This document shows positions 18,056-30,001 of a stretch of 64,000 nt of DNA, in pieces (positions within the stretch are counted from its first letter, which is position 1; each line of letters opens with the position of its first letter). Origin of the DNA: Mesorhizobium sp. ES1-4 (lineage in GTDB: Bacteria > Pseudomonadota > Alphaproteobacteria > Rhizobiales > Rhizobiaceae); the NCBI RefSeq assembly GCF_020164745.1, contig NZ_JAIUGV010000006.1, positions 310,001-374,000 of the forward strand. Reading direction: 5' to 3'. The position numbers and the translations under genes are program-made. Below the pieces are notes generated by a model, which was given only the letters and a program-made list of their open reading frames with translations, made no database searches and was not told where the DNA came from.

Positions 18056-18298
18056 ATGAACCTCCAGATCAGAGACCCGCGTGCACGTGAACTGGCACAG
18101 CGGCTTGCCGCCAAACGCAAGATCTCGATGACCGAAGCGGTTATCGAAGCGCTTGAGTCTGAATTGAAACGGCAAAGCGGACACATTCCCCTGGCGAAAC
18201 GGCTGGCCGCCATCGCCGATGACCTTAAAGCCAAAGCCGGCCACGGCGGCCGACCTGTGAGCAAGGATGAGATCGACGACATGTGGGGACATCCCTGA
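18056..18298 (+). CDS. vapB: VapB-type antitoxin
   Basis: Antitoxin of 80 residues; the ATG at 18056 gives MNLQIRDPRARELAQRLAAK. The N-terminal half looks like a short DNA-binding fold of the Rv0623/PSK kind that binds the operator, and the C-terminal half (SKDEIDDMWGHP) would wrap the toxin. Its stop overlaps the toxin start (TGATG). It would neutralise VapC and repress the operon through the palindrome at 18018-18030. Confidence 0.9.
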   Translation: MNLQIRDPRARELAQRLAAKRKISMTEAVIEALESELKRQSGHIPLAKRLAAIADDLKAKAGHGGRPVSKDEIDDMWGHP

Positions 18299-18690
18299 TG
18301 TTCGTCGACACCTCCGTAATCGTCGCAATTCTTTCGGGAGAAGGGGATGCCGGCGAGTGGAGCGATCGGATCGCAGCTGCACCTCGCAAGATTACGTCCG
18401 CGCTGGTGGTGCTCGAAGCGTCGATGCGGCTTTCCACGATGCTTGCCATCGAGCCGGTGGTCGCGGAAATGGCGATAGAGGCGCTTCTGCATGAGGCTGA
18501 AATCGAGATCGTGTCGATCGACGCCGCCGATGCCAAACGCGCGATCAGGGCATTTTCAAATTATGGAAAAGGACGCGGGCATCCCGCGCAGCTCAACCTC
18601 GCCGATTGCCTTTCGTATGCTTGCGCAAAGAGCCACGGCTCAGTCTTGCTCTACAAAGGCAACGACTTTTCGCATACCGATCTCGCTTAG
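18298..18690 (+). CDS. vapC: VapC PIN-domain ribonuclease toxin
   Basis: Toxin of 130 residues. The PIN acidic residues are present: Asp4 in MFVDTS, Glu40 in VVLEAS, Asp103 in NLADCLSYA and Asp123 in GNDFSHTDL. This is the Mg2+-dependent RNase site, so the toxin appears intact. The ATG shares its A with the vapB stop. VapC toxins cut specific tRNAs or rRNA to arrest growth. A start upstream at GTG 18283 would lie inside vapB and is rejected. Confidence 0.93.
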   Translation: MFVDTSVIVAILSGEGDAGEWSDRIAAAPRKITSALVVLEASMRLSTMLAIEPVVAEMAIEALLHEAEIEIVSIDAADAKRAIRAFSNYGKGRGHPAQLNLADCLSYACAKSHGSVLLYKGNDFSHTDLA

Positions 18691-18695
18691 GGGAA

Positions 18696-19511
18696 CTATT
18701 TCCCCAGCTCGATCGATCGCAGCCGCGCCGCCTCGACCGCCTGCGTGAGCAGGTTGGTCAGCCGGTCCTCGCCCATCAGCACGCCAAGCGCGGCCGCCGT
18801 CGTGCCGTTGGGGCTGGTCACTTGCTGGCGCAGGGCGCCAGGGTCCTCCCGGCTTTCGGCGGCAAGCGAGGCGGCACCATAGACGGTCTGCATGGCAAGC
18901 AGCCTGGCGGTCGCCGCCGGCAGGCCCGCCTTCTCCGCGGCCACCGTGAGCGCCTCGATGAAATGGAAGATGTAGGCCGGACCCGATCCGGACACGGCGG
19001 TCACCGCATCCATCAAGCCCTCGTCGTCAATGGTGGCCACTTCGCCGCTGGCCGACAAGAGGTCGGCGACGAAACGCTTGGCATCGTCGGAAACCAGGGG
19101 ATTGGAAAACACCACCATCATGCCCTTGCCGATGGCAGCCGGCGTGTTGGGCATGCAACGCGCGATCGGCGCACGGTTGCCCAGGATTTCCTCGAAGGTG
19201 GCGACCGGCGTGCCGGCGGCGATGCTGACGAAAGTGGTGCGGCCGTCGCCGAAACGCTTGTAGGCGGCGGTGACCTCACGGATCACCTGCGGCTTCACGG
19301 CGATGACGACGAGATCGGGCACGGCATCGGCCGGAATGGCGCCGGCATCCGCCGCCGTGCCGCAGCCGAGTGCGGCGGCTCGATTGCGCAGGTCGGCATT
19401 GGGCTCGACCACGAAAACGGTCGAAGGTGCAAGCTTGCCGGACTTCAGCCAGCCCGAGAGCATGGCGTAACCCATATTGCCGCAGCCGGCGAGAACAAGC
19501 CTGATCGTCAT
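18696..19511 (-). CDS. proC: Pyrroline-5-carboxylate reductase
   Basis: Makes L-proline from 1-pyrroline-5-carboxylate with NAD(P)H. The ATG at 19509-19511 (MTIRLVLAGCGNMG) gives 271 residues, the family length. The N-terminal dinucleotide loop is GCGNMG, and the C-terminal family signature is VSGSGPAYIFHFIEAL. The stop is only 6 bases from the vapC stop (convergent). A 6-bp hairpin GCGCTG/CAGCGC lies upstream at 19645-19662 without clear function. Confidence 0.95.
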   Translation of the reverse strand: MTIRLVLAGCGNMGYAMLSGWLKSGKLAPSTVFVVEPNADLRNRAAALGCGTAADAGAIPADAVPDLVVIAVKPQVIREVTAAYKRFGDGRTTFVSIAAGTPVATFEEILGNRAPIARCMPNTPAAIGKGMMVVFSNPLVSDDAKRFVADLLSASGEVATIDDEGLMDAVTAVSGSGPAYIFHFIEALTVAAEKAGLPAATARLLAMQTVYGAASLAAESREDPGALRQQVTSPNGTTAAALGVLMGEDRLTNLLTQAVEAARLRSIELGK

Positions 19512-19774
19512 CGAGAGCCTCCGTGGAAAGGCCAAGACATAGACGCTCGCGGATCGGCGGGGAAGCCCTCTCAGGACCGATGCGAAGGCGTGCGCATCGC
19601 GATCGGTCGCAGGCGGGCGGTATTGCTCATTGGCATATCCGAATGCGCTGCAATTCCAGCGCTTGAGGTCATGAAAAGCTTATGCACTGGCCTGCCGAAG
19701 TTAACGTTTTGTTTCCTATGCTTGTTTAGCGTGGCTTAACGAGTGGCCGACCGCCGCTGCCAGGTGGCCAAAGA

Positions 19775-20881
19775 GTGAAGCTCCAGGAAATGGTCGACAG
19801 GGAAAACCGTGAAGACTGGAGGCGCGAGCGTTCGTTGTTGGCGCTCGGCCAGGCTATACGCGGTGAGGACGGCGAGGACGCGTCCCTGCTCTCGATAGGG
19901 GATCGGGCGGATCCGGCATGGCGCGAAGACGCCGCCACGCGCCATCGCCTGGCCCGTCTACGGCGGGAGACGGGGACGGACCCGACACTGTCGACCGTCG
20001 AAACAGATTGGCTTCGGGGGGACGGACAGCTGGCAGCGACCGCACAGCACGACGACCTCGTGTCGATGCGCGAACCGGAGCATGAGGCCGCCGCCGAGCG
20101 CACCGTCCATGAACAGTTCCTGCTGGGCGCCAAGGAAACCGGCGAGCGGAAGGACATCGACACCGCCAACATGAATGTGATCTCCACGGCCCTTGCGCCG
20201 ATCGAGGTGAAAGCCCCGTCAGCTGCCGTGAAAGCGCTTGCAGGCCGGCTCTTGGGTTTTGCCTCCGGTGTCGGCCTTGGCGCCATCCGTGCGCTGATGG
20301 CTAGGCTGCGCAATGCCCTGTCCCAAAAGGCATCCGACGAGGCTGACGACGGAATTTCCAGCGTGTTAGCCGCCTTTGGTGAAAACGCTCGGGCGGCGGA
20401 TGCCGCCACGCCCTCCGGCCACTCGAATCCGGATTCGGTCTTCATGCCTCGGCCAGCGGTGTCGGACTATCCGCGGCCGTTGTTGCCCCCAGGCTTCGAT
20501 GCGACTTATTCAAGGTCGATGGGACCGCCGTCGCGGTCACCCCTGCTGCCGCTGCAATCGGTCTATCGGGCTCCGCCGCTCTATCCCCATGCACGGCAGG
20601 CGGGGTACCCGCGGATGCGGCCGTGGCAGGCGCCATCGCCGGCAGACTACCCCTACACTCCGGCCATGGCGGCGCCCTATGCCGGGCACATACCGTATCC
20701 ACCGCCGCCTCCTGCAACGCCGCAACCGTCGGCCTACCCGGTGCAGCCGCCGCTGGAACCCCCGCAAGCCGAGGAGGGTGGCGAACAATCGTCGGTCGAT
20801 GAGATTCGCGCCAGCCTGCGCGAATTCCGCGAAGCGGTTCGCGAACTCACGGAAAGCCGCACCCGTCGCCGTTACTTCTGA
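19775..20881 (+). CDS. Uncharacterised protein with Pro-rich region
   Basis: 368 residues from a GTG at 19775; an ATG at 19790 would start five residues later. The first 135 residues are polar and charged, with many Glu, Arg and Asp. A hydrophobic but not clearly membrane stretch (LAGRLLGFASGVGLGAIRAL) follows. Residues about 205-330 are Pro/Ala/Tyr-rich, and the last 30 (SVDEIRASLREFREAVRELTESR) form a charged helix. The layout suggests a scaffold or a cell-envelope-associated protein, but I do not recognise a family. Confidence 0.6.
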   Translation: MKLQEMVDRENREDWRRERSLLALGQAIRGEDGEDASLLSIGDRADPAWREDAATRHRLARLRRETGTDPTLSTVETDWLRGDGQLAATAQHDDLVSMREPEHEAAAERTVHEQFLLGAKETGERKDIDTANMNVISTALAPIEVKAPSAAVKALAGRLLGFASGVGLGAIRALMARLRNALSQKASDEADDGISSVLAAFGENARAADAATPSGHSNPDSVFMPRPAVSDYPRPLLPPGFDATYSRSMGPPSRSPLLPLQSVYRAPPLYPHARQAGYPRMRPWQAPSPADYPYTPAMAAPYAGHIPYPPPPPATPQPSAYPVQPPLEPPQAEEGGEQSSVDEIRASLREFREAVRELTESRTRRRYF

Positions 20882-21061
20882 GTCATCGGATAGGTTGGCG
20901 AGGCCGAACAAAACCGTGCCGGTTTCGCGTAAACGGCATGGGAAGGCGCTTTGACGGGATTGCGGGCCTGGATTTTCGTGACAATGCCGCGCTGCAGATC
21001 GCCGGCGCCGCTAAATGGTGTTTTCCGAAGGCGGCAGGCGGAACGAAGGTGAGGGTGGTTC

Positions 21062-21961
21062 ATGGCCGAAGTGATTGACGGAAAGAGCGTTGCCGAAGGC
21101 GTGGTGGGAACGGTCAAGGCGCTAATCGCCGAGCTGGTCGCCATGGGCAAGGCCAAGCCTGGCCTGGCCGTGGTCATCGTCGGCGAGGATCCGGCCAGCC
21201 AGGTCTACGTCGCCTCGAAATCCCGCACGGCCAAGGAATGTGGGTTCCATTCGCTCCAGCACACGCTGCCGGCCGACATCTCGGAGAAGGCGCTGCTCGA
21301 GACCATCGGGGAACTCAACGCCGATCCGGCTATCAACGGCATCCTGGTGCAGCTCCCGCTGCCTTCCCATATCGATGCCGGCAAGATCATCCAGGCCATC
21401 GCGCCGGAAAAGGACGTCGACGGCTTCCATTTCATCAATGTCGGCAAGCTCGGCACCGGTGAACTCGACACCGCCTTCGTTCCCTGCACGCCCGCCGGCT
21501 CGATGCTTCTGATCGAGCGCGTGCGCGGCAAGGATCTGTCCGGTCTCAACGCCGTGGTCGTCGGCCGCTCCAACATCGTCGGCAAGCCGATGGCCAATCT
21601 GCTGCTTGCCGCCAACTGCACCGTCACCATCGCCCACAGCCGCACCAAGGACCTGCCGGCGCTTGCCCGCACGGCCGACATCCTTGTCGCCGCCGTCGGC
21701 CGGCCGGAAATGATCAGGGGTGACTGGGTCAAGCCTGGCGCCACTGTCATCGATGTCGGCATCAACCGCATTCCCGCGCCCGAGAAGGGCGAGGGCAAGT
21801 CGCGTCTCGTCGGCGATGTCGCCTATGCCGAAGCGGCAAAGGCCGCCGGCGCCATCACCCCGGTGCCAGGCGGTGTCGGTCCGATGACCATTGCCATGCT
21901 GATGGCCAATACGCTAGCTTCAGCCTACCTTGCGGCCGGACTGAAGCGGCCCTCCTTCTGA
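21062..21961 (+). CDS. folD: Bifunctional methylenetetrahydrofolate dehydrogenase/cyclohydrolase FolD
   Basis: Converts 5,10-methylene-THF to 10-formyl-THF in the cytoplasm. The 299 residues match the family length. Diagnostic pieces are [13 protein letters not shown], with the catalytic Lys, [28 protein letters not shown] for NADP binding, and [14 protein letters not shown]. The gene stands alone, 7 bases ahead of a GlxA-type regulator on the same strand, so the two may share a transcript. Confidence 0.97.
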   Translation: MAEVIDGKSVAEGVVGTVKALIAELVAMGKAKPGLAVVIVGEDPASQVYVASKSRTAKECGFHSLQHTLPADISEKALLETIGELNADPAINGILVQLPLPSHIDAGKIIQAIAPEKDVDGFHFINVGKLGTGELDTAFVPCTPAGSMLLIERVRGKDLSGLNAVVVGRSNIVGKPMANLLLAANCTVTIAHSRTKDLPALARTADILVAAVGRPEMIRGDWVKPGATVIDVGINRIPAPEKGEGKSRLVGDVAYAEAAKAAGAITPVPGGVGPMTIAMLMANTLASAYLAAGLKRPSF

Positions 21962-21968
21962 GCCCGGG

Positions 21969-22988
21969 TTGACCCTGAAAGCCGCAGCATTGCCGAACCC
22001 TACCATTTCCCCGGAACGGCCGGTCACGAATGATCCCGTTCAAGGTGGCCGGCAGTTTGCCTTCCTGCTGGTCGACAAGTTTTCCATGTTTTCGCTGGCT
22101 GCGGCGATTGACACGTTCCGATCGGCGAATCGCCTGCTTGGCCGCGATTTCTACGGCTGGACGACGGTATCCGCCGATGGCGATCCGGTCATGGCCTCCA
22201 ACGGCCTGCCGCTCAAGATCGACTATGCCGTCGCCGACCTGCCGCCGGTCGACATCCTTTTCGTCTCGGTCGGCCTGACCACGGAATTTCCCGGCAAGAG
22301 CAAGGTGCTGGCGGCGTTGCGCAGCTGGGGCAGGCGCGGCAACGCGCTTGGCGCGCTTTCGGTCGGATCCTACCTGCTGGCCGAGGCCGGCCAGCTCGAA
22401 GGCTATCGCTGCACCATCCATTGGGAAAACCGCGCCGGCTTCGTCGAGCGTTTTCCCGACATCAACTGTACAGGCAACGTCTTTGAGATCGACCGCAAGC
22501 GCTACACCTGCGCCGGCGGCACCACCTCCATCGATCTGATGCTGGAGATCGTGCGTGGCGATTTCGGCTCCAACCTCGCCAACGGCGTCGCCAACCAGTT
22601 CCAGCACGAACGCATCCGCTCGGCCGGCGACCGCCAGCGCGTCGGCCCCGAGCGCGACCTGACCGGCAAGTCGGAGAAGCTGCGGCGCATCGTCGAACTG
22701 ATGGCCGATCATCTCGACGAACCGCTTTCGGCGGTGCAACTCGCCAAGTCGGCGGGTCTTTCGGTGCGCCAGGTGGAGCGGCTGTTTCTGCGCCACCTCA
22801 ACGTCACGCCCGGGCGCTACTACATGCGCCTGCGGCTGGAGCGGGCGCGCGAATTGCTGCGCCAGACCAACATGCCGATCCTCGACGTGGCGATCGCGAC
22901 CGGCTTTACGTCGCATTCCTACTTTGCCCAGAGCTATCGGCTGCAGTTTGGCCGCCCGCCCTCCGAAGAGCGCCGCACGACGTACTGA
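21969..22988 (+). CDS. GlxA family transcriptional regulator (DJ-1/PfpI domain plus AraC HTH)
   Basis: 339 residues, apparently from a TTG at 21969. Residues about 30-200 form a DJ-1/PfpI-like domain as in GlxA, GbdR and CdhR (FLLVDKFSMFSLAAAIDTFR, ALSVGSYLLAEAG). Residues about 235-335 hold two helix-turn-helix motifs of the AraC family: LAKSAGLSVRQVERLFLRHL and VAIATGFTSHSYFAQSYR. GbdR/CdhR-type regulators control betaine and carnitine catabolism, but no such genes are adjacent. The target is unknown. Confidence 0.88.
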   Translation: MTLKAAALPNPTISPERPVTNDPVQGGRQFAFLLVDKFSMFSLAAAIDTFRSANRLLGRDFYGWTTVSADGDPVMASNGLPLKIDYAVADLPPVDILFVSVGLTTEFPGKSKVLAALRSWGRRGNALGALSVGSYLLAEAGQLEGYRCTIHWENRAGFVERFPDINCTGNVFEIDRKRYTCAGGTTSIDLMLEIVRGDFGSNLANGVANQFQHERIRSAGDRQRVGPERDLTGKSEKLRRIVELMADHLDEPLSAVQLAKSAGLSVRQVERLFLRHLNVTPGRYYMRLRLERARELLRQTNMPILDVAIATGFTSHSYFAQSYRLQFGRPPSEERRTTY

Positions 22989-23094
22989 GTGGCTTCGCTT
23001 GGTCAGGCGGCCGTGCCGCAACTGCGGGCTTGTGTCCCGGCGCCACGTCAAATAGCTTTCCTGCGCGGACGAGGTGGCTACTCAGGAGATTTCG

Positions 23095-24741
23095 ATGGCG
23101 GGACTGGCACGGAGCGTCGCTGCGGTGATCCTCCTTTTGTCGATGACGACGTTCGGCTTCGCCGCCAACAAGGTCATCGTCATTCTCGATGCCTCCGGAT
23201 CGATGTGGGCGCAGATCGACGGCAAGCCCAAGCTGGAAATCGCCCGTGAATCGCTGAGGACCGTGCTTCAATCGGTTCCCGCTGACGACGAGATCGGCTT
23301 CATGGCCTATGGCCATCGCGAGAAAGGCAGCTGCGACGACATTCAGCTCATCGTGCCGCCTCAGCCAGGCTCGGCAAGCGCCATCTCAGCCGCGGCCGAC
23401 AGTCTGAAATTTCTCGGCAAGACGCCTTTGACGGCGGCCGTCAAGCAGGCGGCCGAAGCGCTGAGATACACCGAGGACAAGGCGACCGTCGTTCTCATCA
23501 CCGATGGGCTCGAAACCTGCGGCGGCGACCCTTGTGCGCTAGGCAAGGAGTTGAAGGCGTCCGGCGTCGACTTCACCGCCGACGTCGTCGGCTTCGGCCT
23601 GACCGCCGACGAAGGCAAGCAGATCGCGTGTCTCGCCGAAAATACGGGCGGCAAGTACATCCAGGCCTCCGACGAGAAGGCGCTGCAGGAAGCGCTCGTC
23701 GAGACCGTCACTGCGCCCGCGCCCGAGCCGACGCCGGCCCCCGCGCCGGAGCCGGCAAAGCCCGAGTTCAATTTCATGCCGACCGTGGTGCTGGCCGAGG
23801 GCGGCGATCCCGTCACAGACGGCAACGCCTGGGAAGTCTACAAGGCCAAATCAGACGGCACGCGCGGCGACAACATCACCACCGAATACGGCAACTACAA
23901 AGCCAACCTGGAACCGGGCGACTACGTCGTCGTCGCGCGCGACGGCGAGGCCAAGGTGGAGCAAAAGATCAAGATCGAAGCAGGCCAGGTCTACAAGCCG
24001 CTTTTCATCTTGAATGCCGGCATGCTCATCCTGCACCCGCGTCCCAGCCAAGGAGCCGAGGTGGCCAGCGGGGCGGCTGTCGTGATCGCCTATCCGGGCG
24101 TCGACACTCCCCCGACCTACTATGGAGAGACGAAAGTCGTGTTGCCCGCCGGAGACGAGAAAGTGACCGTCACGATCGGGCAGGGCGTGGTCACCGAAAC
24201 GATTCCGCTCACTGCCGGCAGGGTGGTCGACAAGGACATCATCGTCGGCGTCGGCCATGTCGTGGCCAACGCATATTATACAGCCGGCGGCGACAAGGCC
24301 GACGGTTCAGGAATCGGCTTCAAGGTGCTCAAGGCCAAGAAGAAGATCGATGGCACCCGCGACGAGGTCACATATGCCTATGGCCCCGACAGCAAGTTCG
24401 ACGTGCCGCCCGATGACTATGTGCTGGTCGCCACGGTTGACCTCGCCGTCGCCGAACAGCCTTTCAGCGTCAAGGTCGGCGAGTTTCAGGACCTCAAGGT
24501 CGCCATGAATGCCGGCGTGCTTGCAATCACGGCGCCCGGCACCTCCAAGATCGAGATCTTCGAGGCGAAGAAGGACATCAATGGCAATCGCAAGTCGATC
24601 GGCTACGCCTATGACGAGAAGTATCAGGCCGCGCTGGCGGCCGGCGACTACACGGTGGTCTCGGAGAAATCGGACAACACCAAGAAGGAGGGCGCCGTGA
24701 CCGTGAAGGCTGGAGAGCGGGTTGAACTGACGGTGCAATAA
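23095..24741 (+). CDS. Exported VWA-domain protein with repeated C-terminal modules
   Basis: 548 residues from ATG 23095, which has AGGAG 8 bases upstream; an upstream GTG at 23074 is less likely. A signal peptide (GLARSVAAVILLLSM, cleavage near FGFA) leads to a von Willebrand A domain with the MIDAS motif DASGSMW and VLITDGLETCGG. After a Pro/Ala linker come three repeats of about 65 residues: starting near NAWEVYKAKSDGTRG, IGFKVLKAKKKIDGTRDE and IEIFEAKKDINGNRKS, each followed by a G-D-Y strand (EPGDYVVVA, PDDYVLVA, AAGDYTVVS). They look like carboxypeptidase-regulatory-like or Ig-like folds. Binding or sensing in the periplasm is the probable role. Confidence 0.85.
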   Translation: MAGLARSVAAVILLLSMTTFGFAANKVIVILDASGSMWAQIDGKPKLEIARESLRTVLQSVPADDEIGFMAYGHREKGSCDDIQLIVPPQPGSASAISAAADSLKFLGKTPLTAAVKQAAEALRYTEDKATVVLITDGLETCGGDPCALGKELKASGVDFTADVVGFGLTADEGKQIACLAENTGGKYIQASDEKALQEALVETVTAPAPEPTPAPAPEPAKPEFNFMPTVVLAEGGDPVTDGNAWEVYKAKSDGTRGDNITTEYGNYKANLEPGDYVVVARDGEAKVEQKIKIEAGQVYKPLFILNAGMLILHPRPSQGAEVASGAAVVIAYPGVDTPPTYYGETKVVLPAGDEKVTVTIGQGVVTETIPLTAGRVVDKDIIVGVGHVVANAYYTAGGDKADGSGIGFKVLKAKKKIDGTRDEVTYAYGPDSKFDVPPDDYVLVATVDLAVAEQPFSVKVGEFQDLKVAMNAGVLAITAPGTSKIEIFEAKKDINGNRKSIGYAYDEKYQAALAAGDYTVVSEKSDNTKKEGAVTVKAGERVELTVQ

Positions 24742-24763
24742 GGATCGCGACTTCGACCAGAAA

Positions 24764-24789
24764 AAGGGCGGCCACGAGCCGCCCTTCTT
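24764..24789. terminator. Bidirectional rho-independent terminator
   Basis: AAGGGCGGC (24764-24772) pairs with GCCGCCCTT (24778-24786) over loop CACGA, with A-run upstream and T-rich sequence downstream. It lies between the convergent VWA and edd genes and can stop both. Confidence 0.8.
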
Positions 24790-24823
24790 CATGCCGCATG
24801 GGGAACATGCCGCATAGAATAGG

Positions 24824-26647
<1,824 letters not shown>

Positions 26648-26720
26648 GGCATCAGGTCCTTTCGAGCGAGGTCCCGGAAACATCCTCCCGCCGTTGCCGG
26701 GACCACTTGTAAACTTGCAA

Positions 26721-27418
26721 TCAGGGCGCCCAGAAAACCTCCACGGGCTTGGGCGATGCGTCGAGCACGGCGCGGATCGGCTTGCGTGGTCCGGGCGCCA
26801 CGGCGTTGTCGAAGGCGACGCGTTTTTCCTCGCCCTCTATGTGCAAGGCGAGGAAGTCCGCATCGATGATGCGGGCGAGCGTCAGCGTCAGCCGCGGCTC
26901 TCCGGCGCTTTTGGCATGAACGGGCAGGATCATCCTGTCGGAGGCCGGGTCGAGCAGCTTCGGCAGATCATCGGCGTCGGGAAAGAACGAGGCGGTGTGG
27001 CCGTCTGGCCCCATGCCGAGGATCACGATATCGAGCGGCCATGGCAGGGATCGCAGTGCCGCATCGTCGGATGCCGCGGCATCCTCGATGCCGGCCGCCT
27101 CGTGGTAGAGCGGAACGAAACGGGCAGCCTTGGCCGCGTTCTGCAGCAGGTTTGCGGCAACCAGCCCGGCATTGGATCGCGGCGAGGAGACCGGCACGAA
27201 TCGTTCGTCGACCAGCGTCACGATCACCTTGTCCCAGGCGATCGGCGTCGCGGACAGCGCGGCGAAGAATTTTGCCGGCGTCGTGCCGCCGGAGACAGCC
27301 AGCAACGCCGTCCCGCGCCGTTTGATCGCCATCATTAAGCGATCGGCCACCTCCGCAGCCAGCGCCGAGGCCAGTTGCGAACGGTCGGGAAAGGTATTCC
27401 AGTTGTAGCTGGCGCTGT

Positions 27419-27437
<19 letters not shown>
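26721..27437 (-). CDS. pgl: 6-phosphogluconolactonase
   Basis: Hydrolyses 6-phosphogluconolactone, linking zwf and edd. The 238 residues include the family motifs [23 protein letters not shown] and [14 protein letters not shown] with the catalytic His. The start overlaps the zwf stop by 19 bases, so translation is coupled. The trio zwf-pgl-edd is the classic rhizobial order. Confidence 0.96.
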
Positions 27438-28888
<1,451 letters not shown>

Positions 28889-29200
28889 GGTCTGTCCGCT
28901 CTGACGCCGGTCGCGAGTACACGGCTGATATATTCTAATCGATTTAAATTTTCCAGTGCCATGGTGTCACATCGAGGACCAATCGCTGGACGATGATTGG
29001 GTCCACATGTGCGCTTGACACTGGTGCCAGCCGGAGGCTTGTCGACAGGCGACGACTCCCGCGAGCTTTCGCAGTTGCAGCATAGAACGTGAATGTGACG
29101 AAAGCTAAGGGAGAAATCGGCGCTGTTTCCGTGGTGGCGACGGCCGGGCTGGCCGATCTTTCGTGCAAGCCGCACGATGAACTCGAGGAGTGGTGAAAGC

Positions 29201-29947
29201 ATGCGTCTGGAAAACAAGGTCGCCATCATCACCGGTGCGGCATCCGGGTTCGGCGAAGGCATGGCCAAGCGCTTCGCTCAAGAGGGTGCCAAGGTGGTCG
29301 TTGCCGATCTCAACGCCAAGGGGGCGGAACGCGTCGCCGGCGAGATCGGCGACGCGGCGATCTGGACGCAGACCGATGTTTCGCTGCGGTCCGAATTCGA
29401 CGAGATGATCTATGCCGCGAAAAGCGCCTTCGGCCGCATCGACATCATGGTCAACAATGCAGGGTTCACCCATCGCAATGGCGACATGCTCAAGGTTGAC
29501 GAGGAAACCTTCGACCTGATCACATCGGTCAACATGAAGGCGATCTATCACGCTGCCCTTGCCGTGGTACCAATCATGGAGCGGCAGGGCGGCGGCGTCA
29601 TCCTGACCACGGCGTCCACCGCGGGCCTGCGGCCCCGGCCCGGCCTCACATGGTACAATGCCTCGAAAGGCTGGGCGATCACCGCCACCAAGTCGATGGC
29701 GGTGGAACTCGCGCCCAGGAATATTCGCGTCAACTGCCTCTGCCCGGTCGCCGGAGAAACCGGCATGCTGGAGAAATTCATGGGCGCCGATACACCCGAG
29801 ATCCGCGAGGCATTCCGCGCTTCGATCCCGCTCGGCCGGCTGTCGACGCCGCTCGATATCGCCAATGCGGCTCTATGGCTGGTCTCGGACGAGGCCGCCT
29901 TCATCACAGGCGTGGCGCTGGAAGTCGACGGCGGGCGCTGCATCTGA
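29201..29947 (+). CDS. Short-chain dehydrogenase/reductase, glucose/3-oxoacyl-type
   Basis: NAD(P)-dependent SDR of 248 residues. The ATG at 29201 has GAGGAG 13 bases upstream and gives MRLENKVAIITGAASGFGEG; the longer frame starts before the ribosome site. Motifs are the glycine-rich GAASGFGEG at residues 12-20, NNAGF, the catalytic Tyr-x3-Lys in WYNASKGW, and the C-terminal FITGVALEVDGGRCI. The substrate is unknown. It is divergent from zwf, so the two may share regulation. Confidence 0.9.
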   Translation: MRLENKVAIITGAASGFGEGMAKRFAQEGAKVVVADLNAKGAERVAGEIGDAAIWTQTDVSLRSEFDEMIYAAKSAFGRIDIMVNNAGFTHRNGDMLKVDEETFDLITSVNMKAIYHAALAVVPIMERQGGGVILTTASTAGLRPRPGLTWYNASKGWAITATKSMAVELAPRNIRVNCLCPVAGETGMLEKFMGADTPEIREAFRASIPLGRLSTPLDIANAALWLVSDEAAFITGVALEVDGGRCI

Positions 29948-30001
29948 AACGCATCGATCGGGGTCGGCAGCGCCCGCGACCGGGTTTGACTCGGGGTTCC
30001 C

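Noticed and set aside
19645..19662. GCGCTG/CAGCGC hairpin upstream of proC
   Set aside because: A 6-bp stem without a T-run or gene-end context is too weak to call as a terminator or regulatory element.
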